From JANQOH01 sp965242575 (GTDB lineage Bacteria > Pseudomonadota > Alphaproteobacteria > UBA7887), in assembly GCA_965242575.1 (NCBI GenBank), contig OZ251461.1:2728001-2792000 (forward strand): a stretch of DNA of 64,000 nt, in the 5' to 3' direction. Shown here one piece after another: positions 52,669 to 61,743 of this stretch. The notes under the pieces are model-generated. The model ran no database searches, was not told the DNA's origin, and was given only the letters and a program-made list of their open reading frames with translations. Position numbers and translations under genes: made by a program. Position 1 is the stretch's first letter. Every line of letters begins with the position of its first letter.

Positions 52669-53127
52669 TCAGCCGTCGGCGGGCGGGACCCAGGGGACGG
52701 TCTTCACGTCGATCCCCTCGTCGCGCAGCGCCTCCGCCTCCTTGCGGTCGGCGTCGCCGTGGATGCTGCGCGGCTCGGCCTCGCCGTAATGGATCTTGCG
52801 CGCCTCCTCGGGAAAGCGTTCGCCGACGTGCTCGCTGGTCTTCTCGATCTCCGCCCGCAGCGCCCGCAGCCGCCCGACGATCTCGCCGCGCTTGCGGTCG
52901 GCCGGGCTCATGCGCGGCCGCGCCGCGCCGCCGGCTTCGCGCCCGCGCCTCCGTTCGCCGCGGCCGCTGGCGATGTTCGGCGCCATCGGCGCCTTGGCGA
53001 TGTCGGTGTCGCCGCACACCGGGCACGAGATCTCGCCCGCCGCCGCCTGGGCTTCGTAGCCGGCGCTGTCGCGGAACCACGCCTCGAAGACGTGCGAGCC
53101 GGAGCATCCGAGCTTATAGACGATCAT
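52669..53127 (-). CDS. DUF1178 family protein
   Basis: 152 residues. The N-terminus MIVYKLGCSGSHVFEAWFRD with AAGEISCPVCGDTDIAKAPM is the DUF1178 signature: a CPxCG zinc-ribbon half and the conserved HxFExWF. The C-terminal helix and KTVPWVPP end are also typical. Found almost only in alpha- and betaproteobacteria; function unknown. Confidence 0.9.
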   Translation of the reverse strand: MIVYKLGCSGSHVFEAWFRDSAGYEAQAAAGEISCPVCGDTDIAKAPMAPNIASGRGERRRGREAGGAARPRMSPADRKRGEIVGRLRALRAEIEKTSEHVGERFPEEARKIHYGEAEPRSIHGDADRKEAEALRDEGIDVKTVPWVPPADG

Positions 53128-53177
53128 CCTTTGTCGACTCCCCGGTCGGCCGGCCGCGGCGGCGGGCGTGCGCCATC

Positions 53178-53756
53178 ATGGATGGCATGACCGGTTCGCC
53201 GCCGCAAGGCCGCGCCGCGCCGCCCTCGGCCTGGGTCGCGCGCTTCGCGCCCCTCGCCGCGCCGGGCGGGCGGGCGCTCGACCTGGCGTGCGGCGCGGGC
53301 CGGCACGTCCGCCTGCTGCTGGAGCTCGGCTATGCGGTGACGGCGCTGGACCGCGACCTGTCCGGCGTGCGCGGGCTGCGTTCGCCGCGCCTGTCGCTCG
53401 TGGAGGCCGATCTGGAGTCCGGCGGCGGCTGGCCGCTGGGCGGCGCGCGTTTCGCCGCGGTCGTCGTCGCGAACTACCTCCACCGCCCGCTGTTCGGCGC
53501 GCTGGTCCGGGCGCTGGCGCCGGGCGGGCTGTTGATCTACGAGACCTTCGCCGTCGGCAACGCACGCTTCGGGCGCCCGCGCAACCCGGCCTTCCTGCTC
53601 CGCCCCGGCGAACTGCTCGACGTGGCCCGGAGCGCCGATCTCACGGTCCTCGCCTACGAGGACCTGGAGGCAGCGGAGCCGCGCCCGGCCTGCGTCCAGC
53701 GCATCGCCGCGCGCGCCCCGCCGCGCCGTCATGACGCCATCTCGAATCCTTCGTAG
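53178..53756 (+). CDS. SAM-dependent methyltransferase (TehB-like)
   Basis: 192 residues; ATG 53178 or 53187. Class I methyltransferase: motif I ALDLACGAGRHVRLLLELG, the acidic post-I AVTALDRDLSG, motif II-like FAAVVVANYLHRPLFGALVR, then APGGLLIYETFAVGN. Similar small proteins are annotated as tellurite-resistance or rRNA-type methyltransferases; the substrate is unknown. Its 3' end overlaps the convergent flavin monooxygenase gene by 28 nt. Confidence 0.85.
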   Translation: MDGMTGSPPQGRAAPPSAWVARFAPLAAPGGRALDLACGAGRHVRLLLELGYAVTALDRDLSGVRGLRSPRLSLVEADLESGGGWPLGGARFAAVVVANYLHRPLFGALVRALAPGGLLIYETFAVGNARFGRPRNPAFLLRPGELLDVARSADLTVLAYEDLEAAEPRPACVQRIAARAPPRRHDAISNPS

Positions 53757-55342
53757 CCGCGCGCCGCGACCTCGGCGCATTTCGCCGCGTATTCGGGGAA
53801 GCCGCCGATATAGGGCATGAAGACGCGCGGCTTGCCGGGGACGTTGGCGCCCACGTACCACGAACTGCACGACGCGCGCAGCGACCCCTCCGCAACGTCG
53901 CTCGCATGCGCGCACCATGCGTCCTCGGCGTCGCGCCGGGGGGCTATGCGGACGAGGCCCCGGTCGCGCATGGCGTCGAGGCAGTCGGCGATCCAGTCCA
54001 CATGCTGTTCGATGCACAGGATCATGTTGGCCAGAACCGACGGGCTGCCCGGCCCGGTGATCGTGAACAGGTTGGGGAACCCTTCCGACATCAGGCCGAG
54101 ATAGGCGCGCGGGCCGTCGCGCCACTTGTCGCGCAGGCGGCGCCCGCCAACGCCGCGGATGTCGATGCGCCGGAGCGCGCCGGTCATGGCGTCGAACCCG
54201 GTGGCGAAAACGATGGCGTCGAGCGCGAATTCGCGCCCGCCGGCGCGCAGACCCGCCGCGGTCAGCCGCTCGATGGGCGCGGCGTTCACGTCCACCAGCG
54301 CGACGTTGGGGCGGTTGAACGTTGCGTAATAGCCGGTGTCGACGCACAGGCGCTTGCAGCCGATGACGCCGCGCGGCGACAGGAGTCGGGCGACCTCGGG
54401 GTCCGCCACCGTCTCGCGGATCTTCGCGCGCACGAATTCGGCGGCGGTGGCGTTGGCCTCCGGGTCGGTGAGCAGGTCCTTGAACGCGGCGGCGAACCCC
54501 AGGCCGCCCTCGCGCCAGCGCGCCTCGTATTCGCGCCGCCGCTCCTCCTCGCCGGCGGCGCGCGCGGAGGCGGGGTTGTAGCGGATGACGAGGCCGGCGT
54601 GCAGTTTGCGCGCCAGCGCCCGCAGGGCGGGGTAGTTCGCCTTGATCTCCCGCGCCTCCGCCGCGCCGAGCGGGCGGTTGCGCGCCGGGATCGAGTAGTT
54701 CGGCGTCCGCTGGAACACGGTGAGCGCGCGCGCTTGCTCGGCGATGACCGGGATCGACTGGATGGCCGAGGACCCGGTCCCGATCACGCCGACGCGCATC
54801 CCGGCGAAGTCCACGCCCTCGCGCGGCCAGCGCCCGGTGTGCCACGCCGCGCCGCGATAGTCCTCGAGCCCCGGGAATTCGGGCCGGTTGGCGGCGGAGA
54901 GGCAGCCCGTCGCCATGACGCAGAAGCGGGCGCGGACCCGCTCGCCCCGCGCGGTCTCGACCGTCCACAGGCCGGCCGCGTCGTCGAAGGCGGCGGCGGC
55001 GACCCGCGTGTCGAAGGCGATGTCGCGCCGCAGGTCGAAGCGGTCGGCGACGTGGTCGGCGTAGCGCAGGATTTCCGGCTGCGCGGCGTAGCGTTCGCTC
55101 CACTCCCAGTCCCGCTGCAACGCGTCGCAGAACTGGTAGGAGTATTGCATGCTCTCGACGTCGCAGCGGGCGCCGGGGTAGCGGTTCCAATACCAGGTTC
55201 CGCCGACTCCCGACCCGGCCTCGAACGCGCGGGCGCGCATGCCGAGTCCGCGCAGGCGGTGCAGCATGTACATGCCGGCGAACCCGGCCCCGACGACGAC
55301 CGCGTCGAACGGGGCGGGCGAGTCTCCGCCGCGGTCCGGCAT
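53729..55342 (-). CDS. Baeyer-Villiger-type flavin monooxygenase
   Basis: 537 residues from ATG 55342. The FAD-binding GAGFAGMYMLHRLRGLGM lies near residue 18, then GGTWYWNRYPGARCDVESMQ (typical of class B BVMOs). The BVMO fingerprint YRGAAWHTGRWP (FxGxxxHxxxW, with Tyr for Phe) comes before the NADPH motif GVIGTGSSAIQSIPVIAEQA. The C-terminal FPNLFTITGPGSPSVLANM is also characteristic. Such enzymes oxidise ketones to esters or lactones with NADPH and O2. Substrate unknown. Divergent from the SDR gene, which may act in the same pathway. Confidence 0.92.
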   Translation of the reverse strand: MPDRGGDSPAPFDAVVVGAGFAGMYMLHRLRGLGMRARAFEAGSGVGGTWYWNRYPGARCDVESMQYSYQFCDALQRDWEWSERYAAQPEILRYADHVADRFDLRRDIAFDTRVAAAAFDDAAGLWTVETARGERVRARFCVMATGCLSAANRPEFPGLEDYRGAAWHTGRWPREGVDFAGMRVGVIGTGSSAIQSIPVIAEQARALTVFQRTPNYSIPARNRPLGAAEAREIKANYPALRALARKLHAGLVIRYNPASARAAGEEERRREYEARWREGGLGFAAAFKDLLTDPEANATAAEFVRAKIRETVADPEVARLLSPRGVIGCKRLCVDTGYYATFNRPNVALVDVNAAPIERLTAAGLRAGGREFALDAIVFATGFDAMTGALRRIDIRGVGGRRLRDKWRDGPRAYLGLMSEGFPNLFTITGPGSPSVLANMILCIEQHVDWIADCLDAMRDRGLVRIAPRRDAEDAWCAHASDVAEGSLRASCSSWYVGANVPGKPRVFMPYIGGFPEYAAKCAEVAARGYEGFEMAS

Positions 55343-55498
55343 TGCGCCCCCGGTTCCTGTCCCGCCGCCGTCCGTGCGGCGTGCGCTCCGGCGCCGCCGT
55401 CTATACCGCCGCGCGCCCGCGCGCAAGCCGGGGCGCGCTTGCGCGGCCGCCCGGCGTCGGCGACATTCCGCGCCGGGTGGGCAAGCGGAGGAGCCGTC

Positions 55499-56275
55499 GT
55501 GGATCTCGGACTCGCGGGGAAGACCGCCTTGGTCACGGGCGGATCGAAGGGAATCGGGCGCGCGGTCGCGCTGGCGCTGGCGGCGGAGGGCGTCCACCTC
55601 CACCTCGCGGCGCGCGGCGAGGAGGCGCTGGCGGAGGCGCGCGATGCGGTCATGGGCGCGCGCCAGGTGTCGGTGACGCTGCACCCGTGCGACCTGTCGG
55701 AGAGCGCGGCGCAGCGGGCGCTGGCGGAGGCGGCGGGCGGCGTCGACATCCTCGTCAACAACGCCGGCGCGATCCCCGGCGGGCCGCTCTCCGCCATCGA
55801 CGAGGCGCGCTGGCGCGCCGCCTGGGACCTCAAACTGTTCGGCTACGTCAATCTGTGCCGGGAGTTCCACGCGCGCATGAGCGCCCGCGGCGCGGGCGTC
55901 ATCGTCAACGTCATCGGCCTCGCCGGGGAGCGGCTCGACTCCGACTACATCGCCGGCAGTACCGCCAACGCCGGCCTGATGGCGTTCACCCGGGCGCTCG
56001 GCTCGACCAGCCTCGACGCCGGGGTCCGCGTCGCCGGGGTCAATCCCGGCTATGTCGAGACCGACCGCATGGTGACGCTGATGCGCACCCGCGCCGCCGA
56101 CACGCTGGGCGACGCCGACCGCTGGCGGGAGTTGACGAAGGGCCTGCCGCTCGGCCGCGCCGCGAGTCCGGAGGAAGTGGCGGACCTGGCTGTCTTCCTC
56201 GCCTCGCCGCGCGCGTCCTACATCTCCGGCGTCGTCTATGCGCTGGACGGCGGCTTCGCCGCCCGCGCCGGGTAG
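55499..56275 (+). CDS. SDR-family oxidoreductase lacking the usual catalytic Lys
   Basis: 258 residues from GTG 55499 (GGAGGAG upstream). The NAD(P) motif is ALVTGGSKGIGRAVALA (TGxxxGIG), then NNAGA and GVIVNVIGLAGERL. The active site reads DYIAGSTANAGLMAF: the Tyr is present, but the Lys expected four residues later is Ser. Some SDR subgroups are like this, so it may still bind cofactor but with altered chemistry. C-terminal ISGVVYALDGGF is normal. It lies next to the Baeyer-Villiger enzyme gene, suggesting linked ketone/alcohol metabolism. Confidence 0.88.
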   Translation: MDLGLAGKTALVTGGSKGIGRAVALALAAEGVHLHLAARGEEALAEARDAVMGARQVSVTLHPCDLSESAAQRALAEAAGGVDILVNNAGAIPGGPLSAIDEARWRAAWDLKLFGYVNLCREFHARMSARGAGVIVNVIGLAGERLDSDYIAGSTANAGLMAFTRALGSTSLDAGVRVAGVNPGYVETDRMVTLMRTRAADTLGDADRWRELTKGLPLGRAASPEEVADLAVFLASPRASYISGVVYALDGGFAARAG

Positions 56276-56355
56276 GCCGCGGCGGAGCCGGCGCCGCGTC
56301 TGCCGCCGTCCGAAACCGCCCCGGGGGTTTCGACGCGTATTGAGCGAAATCCGCC

Positions 56356-56643
56356 TCAAGCGCGGCGTCGGGAAGCGAAAACGGACGTCTCGTAACTGAC
56401 GGCGAGCCGCAGGTTCGGCGGCAGACCGATGCGGGCGCATTCCTCGACGTCGAGATGTAACTCCAGCGCGTCGCGAAGGTTCCCAAGCGTTTCGTCGAAC
56501 GTGCGCCCTTGCGTGACGACGGCGGCTTCGAGGCACTCGGCGACGTACCAATCGCCGCTCCGCGTTATCTCGGCGTGGATCGACGCAGCGATGGCGCCGC
56601 CGGACGCCTCCGCCGACACGATCGCGTTCCTGCCAGATTGCAC
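56356..56643 (-). CDS. HicB-family antitoxin-like protein, orphan
   Basis: 95 residues from GTG 56643. The HicB partial RNase H-like fold is recognisable: HAEITRSGDWYVAECLEAAV, VTQGRTFDETLGNLRDALEL and HLDVEECARIGLP. HicB normally neutralises HicA, a small mRNA-cleaving toxin encoded next to it. No hicA-like gene is found on either side. Nine bases upstream is the stop of a truncated DUF7662-like gene. May be a leftover antitoxin. Confidence 0.75.
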   Translation of the reverse strand: MQSGRNAIVSAEASGGAIAASIHAEITRSGDWYVAECLEAAVVTQGRTFDETLGNLRDALELHLDVEECARIGLPPNLRLAVSYETSVFASRRRA

Positions 56644-56652
56644 GGTCGTATC

Positions 56653-56867
56653 CTACACGCGCCGGAATACCAGCGTTTCTTTTCCAAGATTGACTTCGTC
56701 CGTCCGCCAGCCCGCGTTCAGCCAAGCCGGCGCCTGAGCGTGCCTGTTATCGTTATTTTCCCGCCATGCTTCATACCGGCGCGCCGAATCCGGCAAGGGA
56801 AACCCCAAAACCTCCTCTACGTCCCCGAGCGCGGCGCGTCATTCGTTCCCTGCCAATTTCACCAAGT
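56653..56867 (-). pseudogene. Truncated DUF7662-like gene
   Basis: The frame ending at 56653 reads LGDVEEVLGFPLPDSARRYE, then AWLNAGWRTDEVNLGKETLV and FRRV. This recalls small bacterial proteins with 'LGxpLPxSAR...AWxxAGW' (DUF7662, from memory). A TGA interrupts it at 56839-56841, beyond which HLVKLAGNE continues in frame up to the IS5 end at 56868. The 5' part is lost to the insertion. Confidence 0.55.
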
Positions 56868-58078
56868 GAGACCTCTGCATAACCCGTTGTGGTTATGGTA
56901 TGGTGGCTTCATGCAGAAACCGTTTCGTGCGCAGCCTGCGTTGTTCGTATCGGCTGCGGCGCTGGATCATCCGGCGCTCCGCGCGCTCGATGCTGCGGAG
57001 TCGCTTCTGGACCGGTCGGAGATCGCACGACTGTTGTCGTCGATCTACGGGTCACGGACGGGTCGTCCGAGTTACCCGCTTCTGACGCTGTTCCGGGGGC
57101 TGTTGCTCGGCGTGTGGTATGGGCTTTCGGACGTCCGGTTGTCGCAGTGCCTGTATCGTGACCTGCTGTTTCGGCGTTTCTGCCGCCTTGAGTTGGGCGG
57201 CGGGGTTCCGGACGCGACGATGTTGGGGCGGTTCCGGTCTCGCCTTGTGAAGCACGACCTGTGGGAGTTGCTGCTGGGGGAAGTGAACCGCCAGCTGGAG
57301 GAGCAGCGCATCGTGATGACCGAGGGGCGGATTAACATTGTCGACGCGACGCCGGTGGAGGCGGCGCGTTCGGGCCGGGGCAAGCGGAAGGGTGGGACTG
57401 CGGTTCGGGAACCGGAGGCGGGGCTTCATGTGAAGCAGGACAGCCGGGGCCGCATGAAGAGCGCCTATGGCTACTCGGTTCACACGGGGGTCGATGAGGA
57501 TGGGTTCGTCCACCGCCAGACGGTGACGCCGGGCAACGTCCACGACAGCCGGGAGCGCGACAGGTTGCTGTTAGGCGACGAGACGGCGTTCTATGCGGAC
57601 GCCGCCTACAGTTCGCGCGAGACGCGGGACAAACTGGCGCGGTTCGGGATTGCGGACCGGGCGCAACGCAAGGGCTATCTCGGCCATCCGTTGAACGAAG
57701 CGGACAAGGAGCGCAACGATGAGATCGCGGTCGTGCGGTCGGGGGTGGAGCGCGTGTTCGCCGTCTATAAGCGGTGTTACGGCCTCGGACGGACCCGCTT
57801 CCTGGGCTTGGCGAAGAACACGACCTTCTACGGCCTCGCCGCCATTGCGCTCAACATCCGCAAGGGCGCCATGTTTCTGCGCCTCTACGGCCTCGCCCAA
57901 CCCGCCAGCGAGGGATAAACACGGGACAAGTGCGTCCGAACGGCGGCACATCGGACCGAATCGGGTCGTCGCGCCGTCGAATCGACCCCCCGCAACGCCA
58001 AATCGGCGCCCGAATGCCCAAAACAACCCCTGCGGGCCGCACCCAATCCCGGAAAACCCGCCCTTGTGCAGAGGTCTC
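56868..58078 (+). mobile_element. IS5-family insertion sequence (1211 bp)
   Basis: Ends GAGACCTCTGCATAA (left) and, inverse, TTGTGCAGAGGTCTC (right), nearly perfect inverted repeats of about 15 bp. It carries one intact transposase. The right end abuts the truncated IS1380-type transposase and the left end abuts the truncated DUF7662-like gene. The two flanks belong to different genes, so a deletion accompanied or followed insertion. 57919-58060 inside the element is non-coding. Confidence 0.88.
56911..57918 (+). CDS. IS5-family transposase, intact
   Basis: 335 residues from ATG 56911. The N-terminal DUF772 region is SRTGRPSYPLLTLFRGLLLG, YGLSDVRLSQCLYRDLLFRR and PDATMLGRFRSRL. The DDE core has the first Asp in INIVDATPVEAARSG, the second in YADAAYSSRETRDKLARFG and the Glu in VRSGVERVFAVYKRCYGLGR. 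Complete and uninterrupted, so potentially active. Confidence 0.94.
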   Translation: MQKPFRAQPALFVSAAALDHPALRALDAAESLLDRSEIARLLSSIYGSRTGRPSYPLLTLFRGLLLGVWYGLSDVRLSQCLYRDLLFRRFCRLELGGGVPDATMLGRFRSRLVKHDLWELLLGEVNRQLEEQRIVMTEGRINIVDATPVEAARSGRGKRKGGTAVREPEAGLHVKQDSRGRMKSAYGYSVHTGVDEDGFVHRQTVTPGNVHDSRERDRLLLGDETAFYADAAYSSRETRDKLARFGIADRAQRKGYLGHPLNEADKERNDEIAVVRSGVERVFAVYKRCYGLGRTRFLGLAKNTTFYGLAAIALNIRKGAMFLRLYGLAQPASEG

Positions 58079-58646
58079 AGCAGTTGTAATATCCGTGGAA
58101 AAATCGTCCCTCCTGCGAGCCATGAACCGGATCGTCCGTCGCGTCGAAATCCAGAACCACCCGAGCCGGAGCCGCCTCATGCGCGTCCAGGAACAGCGTC
58201 ACCAGCAAATCCGCAATCGCCGACCCGTCATGGACGATCTTGCTGCCCCCGGACGGAGACGAACCGCCCAACTCCAACCGGCTCGGCGTCGACTTCCCCG
58301 CAACCGGGGCGCAGTTCCGGCGCTTCGCGCGCAACTTCCCCGCCAATACCGCCATAACCGGATCGCCGCGCAACACATCGTGGTCGAGCAAGTCCTCATA
58401 GCCCAGCGCAATCCCGAACACACGCTGACCCACAAGCGTCCGAACCGAGTGCTCTACGAACCGGCCATCGCGATAATCCTCAAAGCAGGCCGCAAGGCGG
58501 TCCACAAGCCCAATAACCGCGTCCGCCTGTCCGAGCAGCAGAGCGCCGGCGTCCGAAGTCATCGACCCGCCGTCGAAATCCGCCACAACCGCCCGCCCCG
58601 AAACCGCTTGAAAGGCGCCAGGCGCCGCGCTACACTCCGTTCGCAT
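58079..58646 (-). pseudogene. IS1380-family transposase, N-terminal fragment
   Basis: From ATG 58646: VVADFDGGSMTSDAGALLLG, HSVRTLVGQRVFGIALGYED, LDHDVLRGDPVMAVLAGK and VVLDFDATDDPVHGSQEGRF, giving the first catalytic Asp of the DDE triad. The sequence ends at FHGYYN where the IS5 element begins; intact family members are about 430-450 residues. Non-functional. Confidence 0.88.
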
Positions 58647-58738
58647 CGGGGAACCCCTGCCCTGATATAAGCTCTTGGCAAAGAACACTATATCACAGGC
58701 AGGACCCCGGTGCGCCTACAAACTATGAGAAATCCGGG
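58079..58738 (-). mobile_element. IS1380-family element, truncated by IS5
   Basis: Only the 5' third remains. The outer end is CCCGGATTTCTCATA (58738 inward) followed by about 90 bp of non-coding DNA and the transposase start. The element breaks exactly at the IS5 right end (58078), and its missing half is not found on the other side of the IS5 copy. Confidence 0.75.
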
Positions 58739-58843
58739 CTAGACGGCGCGCTCGACGACGGCTAGAATGCGCATGTGGACGTCGAGGTGCATCTCAACGG
58801 ATAGAGTGGGGCTCGGGCTGACGGCCCTTGCCCGTGTGCCGGT

Positions 58844-61627
58844 TCAAGACCGGCCCAGGCGTCCACACCCTCCCCCTTGCCCGGAGTCGGACGACGCCGC
58901 CAGAAACGCCCGCGTCGCGGCGGCGGCCTCGGCGAGGCCGACGCGCGCTACGGCGACGCCGTCCGGGAACGCGCCCAGCAGGCGGGTCGGAGTGGCAGAG
59001 TCGAGCATGACGAAAACCCCGGCGTCGCCGGCGCGGCGGACCAGCCGCCCGAACGCCTGGCGCAGGCGCAGGCGGACCGTCATGTCGTCCCAGGCGCGGC
59101 CGCCGAACCGCTTGCGCCGCGCCCGGTGGAGAATGTCCGGCCGCGGCCACGGAACCCGGTCGAACACGATCAGCCGCAGCGAATCGCCGGGGACGTCCAC
59201 CCCGTCGCGCAGCGCATCGGCGCCCAGCAGGCAGGCGTTGCGCTCGGCGCGGAAGATGTCCACCAGCGTCGACGCGTCGAGGCCGTCCACGTGCTGCGCC
59301 AGCAGGAGCAGCCCCGCCTCGTCGAGCGGTTTGGCGATGCGCGCGTGGATGCGCCGCAGCCGCCAGACGGCGGTGAACAGCCCCAGCGCCCCGCCGCCGG
59401 CCGCCGCGAACAGCGCACGGTAGGCGCCGGCGACCTGCCCGGGGTCGTCGCGGTCCACATCGGTGACGACGAAGGCGCGGGTCTGCGCCGCGTAGTCGAA
59501 CGGCGAGGGGACGGCGGCGCGCAGCGCCGGGGCGGCGAGGTGGTCGGCCCCCGTCCGCCGCTCGGCCGCGCGCCAGTCGGCCTCGGTGTCGCCGGCGGCG
59601 TCGCGCAGGGTGGCGGAGGTGATCAGCGCCCCGGCGGCGGGGCGCAGAACCGCGCCGGCGAAGGGTTCGGTCGGGTCGACCCAATGGCGGTACATGCCCA
59701 CATCGGCGTCGCGCCCGTCGCGGCGGGCGACGGCGAACCAGTCGGCGAACGCCTCCACCGGCTCCGCGGCCAGCGATTTCAGCATCGCCCGCCACGGCGC
59801 GACGAGGTCGAGGCGGCGGCGCCGCAGCGCGCGCGCGCCGGCGTCGAGGCGGATGCGGAGCGGGGCGTCGAGCCGCTCCGACTCGTCCTCCAGGCGTTTC
59901 GCCAGCGCCGCCTCGAGCGCCGCCATCGGCGCCGCCAGGGCCGCCAGCGCCGAATCCAGCGCCGCCGCCGCGTCCAGCAGCCCGTCGACCGGCGGGCGCG
60001 CGTCGGCCTCCAGGCCGAAGCCCGGCCCCGGATCGCGCGCCCGCGCGGCGACCTGCCGCCGCACATGGGCCAGGAACGCCTCGCACGCGCCGCGCGGGCG
60101 GCCCTCGGCGAGCCGCGCCAGCCAGCCGTCCGACGGCAGGCTCCGCGCCGCGTCGAGCGCCGCCGCCAGCGCCTCCTCCGCCGCTTCGCGGCCCTCGGCG
60201 AGGTCGCCCACCCGCCCGCGCAGCCCGCGCGCGCGGCCGCGGCGCGCCTCCTCGGCGCCGCGCAGCCAGCGCCTGAGCTCCCGCGTCTCGCGGCCCGACA
60301 GGTGGACCGCGAACGCGCCGTCCGCGGCGTCGAACAGGTGGTGCCCCTCGTCGAACACCAGGCGGCGCGGCGCGTGGTTGGGGTCCCCCTCCCCCGCCGC
60401 GGCGAGCGCCAGCACCAGCGCGTGGTTGGCGATCGTCATGTCGGCGTGGCGGGCGCGCCGCGCCGTCCGCTCGACGAAGCAGCGGCGCCAGTGCGGGCAG
60501 GCCGAATAGACGCATTCGCCGCGCCGGTCGGTCAGCGCGCCGACGCGCAGCGGCCCCGCCAGTTCGGCGAGCCAGCCGGGGAAGTCGCCGCCCCCCATGT
60601 CGCCGTCGCGGGTGTGCGCCACCCAGCGCGCCAGCAGGCCGAGGCCGGTCCCGGCGCCGCCGACTCCCGGCAGCGACCGGTCGCCGGCGCGCCCGGCGGC
60701 CTCCTCGAAATTGAGCAGGCAGAGGTAGTTCTCGCGGCCCTTGCGGACGACGACCTTGCGCCGCTTCTCCGCCGGGTCCGGGTAGAGGCGGTCGAGCTCG
60801 CGGTCGATCTGGCGTTGCAGGTTCTTACTGTAGGTCGAAATCCAGACGGTCCCTTCGTTCTTGTCGACCCAGACGCTGGCGGGGGCGACGTAGCCTAGGG
60901 TCTTGCCGACCCCGGTGCCGGCCTCGGCGAGCACCACCCGCGGCTCGTCCTCGCGCTCGCGCGGGCCGAACGCGGCCGCCGCCGCGGAGGCGTAGTCCGC
61001 CTGCTGCGGGCGCGGCTCCGCGCCGGCGCCGAGAAGCGCCGCCAGCCGCGCCCGCGCCTCGGCGGGCTCCACCGGGTACTGGCCCGGCGGCGGCGCGGGC
61101 GCGCGGTCGGACCATTCCGGCAGGCGCTCCCACGCCTCGCGGCGCGGCGCGGCGGCGGAGACCCCGAGCGCCGCCAGCGCGGCCGCGCCCCACGTCCAGC
61201 CATGGTCCGCCATCCGCCGCGCCGCCGCCGCCGCGTCCTCCGGGTCGGGGTAGTCCGCCCGCGCCAGTTCGGCGAGCAGGGTCAGCGCGCTCTCGCGCAG
61301 CGCCGCGGCCTCGGCGGCGAGGCCGCGCGGCTCGTCCAGCCCGGCGGCGGCGGCGAGGCCGCGCGGCGTCGGTACGCAGAACCGCGCCGGGCGCACGAAC
61401 GCGAACAGCTCCAGCGCGTCGAGGGCGCGGAACGGCGGGCAGCCGAGGCGGCGCGCCATCGCCGGCGCATGGCACACCAGCGGCGGCCGCCCCGCGCGCG
61501 CCCGCGCCGCCGCCTCCGGGAGCGGCAGCGCCGCCGCGCCGTCGCCGTCGAGCCACACCGCCCCGCGCGGGCCGGCGACCAGGACCGGGGCCTTCGCCGG
61601 CAGGCCGCCCGTCCGCGCCGTCAGCAC
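58844..61627 (-). CDS. DinG/XPD-like ATP-dependent DNA helicase
   Basis: 927 residues. Superfamily 2 helicase of the Rad3/XPD type. Walker A is AEAGTGVGKTLGYVAPASVW (near residue 237). The cysteines YLCLLN, GECVYSACPHWRRCF (four in total) should hold a [4Fe-4S] cluster. The DEAH box is VFDEGHHLFDAADG, and the C-terminal motor contains RLRQAFGRLVRRAGDAGVF. The N-terminal ~200 residues are a region of unclear role. Such helicases unwind DNA 5' to 3' and resolve R-loops or repair intermediates. GTG start, weakly supported. The last codons overlap a tRNA-like 3' half at 58838-58865, so the original C-terminus may have been altered. Confidence 0.92.
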   Translation of the reverse strand: MLTARTGGLPAKAPVLVAGPRGAVWLDGDGAAALPLPEAAARARAGRPPLVCHAPAMARRLGCPPFRALDALELFAFVRPARFCVPTPRGLAAAAGLDEPRGLAAEAAALRESALTLLAELARADYPDPEDAAAAARRMADHGWTWGAAALAALGVSAAAPRREAWERLPEWSDRAPAPPPGQYPVEPAEARARLAALLGAGAEPRPQQADYASAAAAAFGPREREDEPRVVLAEAGTGVGKTLGYVAPASVWVDKNEGTVWISTYSKNLQRQIDRELDRLYPDPAEKRRKVVVRKGRENYLCLLNFEEAAGRAGDRSLPGVGGAGTGLGLLARWVAHTRDGDMGGGDFPGWLAELAGPLRVGALTDRRGECVYSACPHWRRCFVERTARRARHADMTIANHALVLALAAAGEGDPNHAPRRLVFDEGHHLFDAADGAFAVHLSGRETRELRRWLRGAEEARRGRARGLRGRVGDLAEGREAAEEALAAALDAARSLPSDGWLARLAEGRPRGACEAFLAHVRRQVAARARDPGPGFGLEADARPPVDGLLDAAAALDSALAALAAPMAALEAALAKRLEDESERLDAPLRIRLDAGARALRRRRLDLVAPWRAMLKSLAAEPVEAFADWFAVARRDGRDADVGMYRHWVDPTEPFAGAVLRPAAGALITSATLRDAAGDTEADWRAAERRTGADHLAAPALRAAVPSPFDYAAQTRAFVVTDVDRDDPGQVAGAYRALFAAAGGGALGLFTAVWRLRRIHARIAKPLDEAGLLLLAQHVDGLDASTLVDIFRAERNACLLGADALRDGVDVPGDSLRLIVFDRVPWPRPDILHRARRKRFGGRAWDDMTVRLRLRQAFGRLVRRAGDAGVFVMLDSATPTRLLGAFPDGVAVARVGLAEAAAATRAFLAASSDSGQGGGCGRLGRS

Positions 61628-61743
61628 GAGGACCGCCGTCGCGCTTCCATGCCGCGAGTATAATGCGGCTTTGGCGCGCGCGGGCGCCGCGCGCTATGCT
61701 GCGCGCGCGGCCGGACGGGGCGGCGAAGACGGGGAGGACGGGA

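Noticed and set aside
56644..56760. hicA gene upstream of hicB
   Set aside because: The sequence reads as the tail of a DUF7662-like protein; no HicA double-stranded RNA-binding motif is present.
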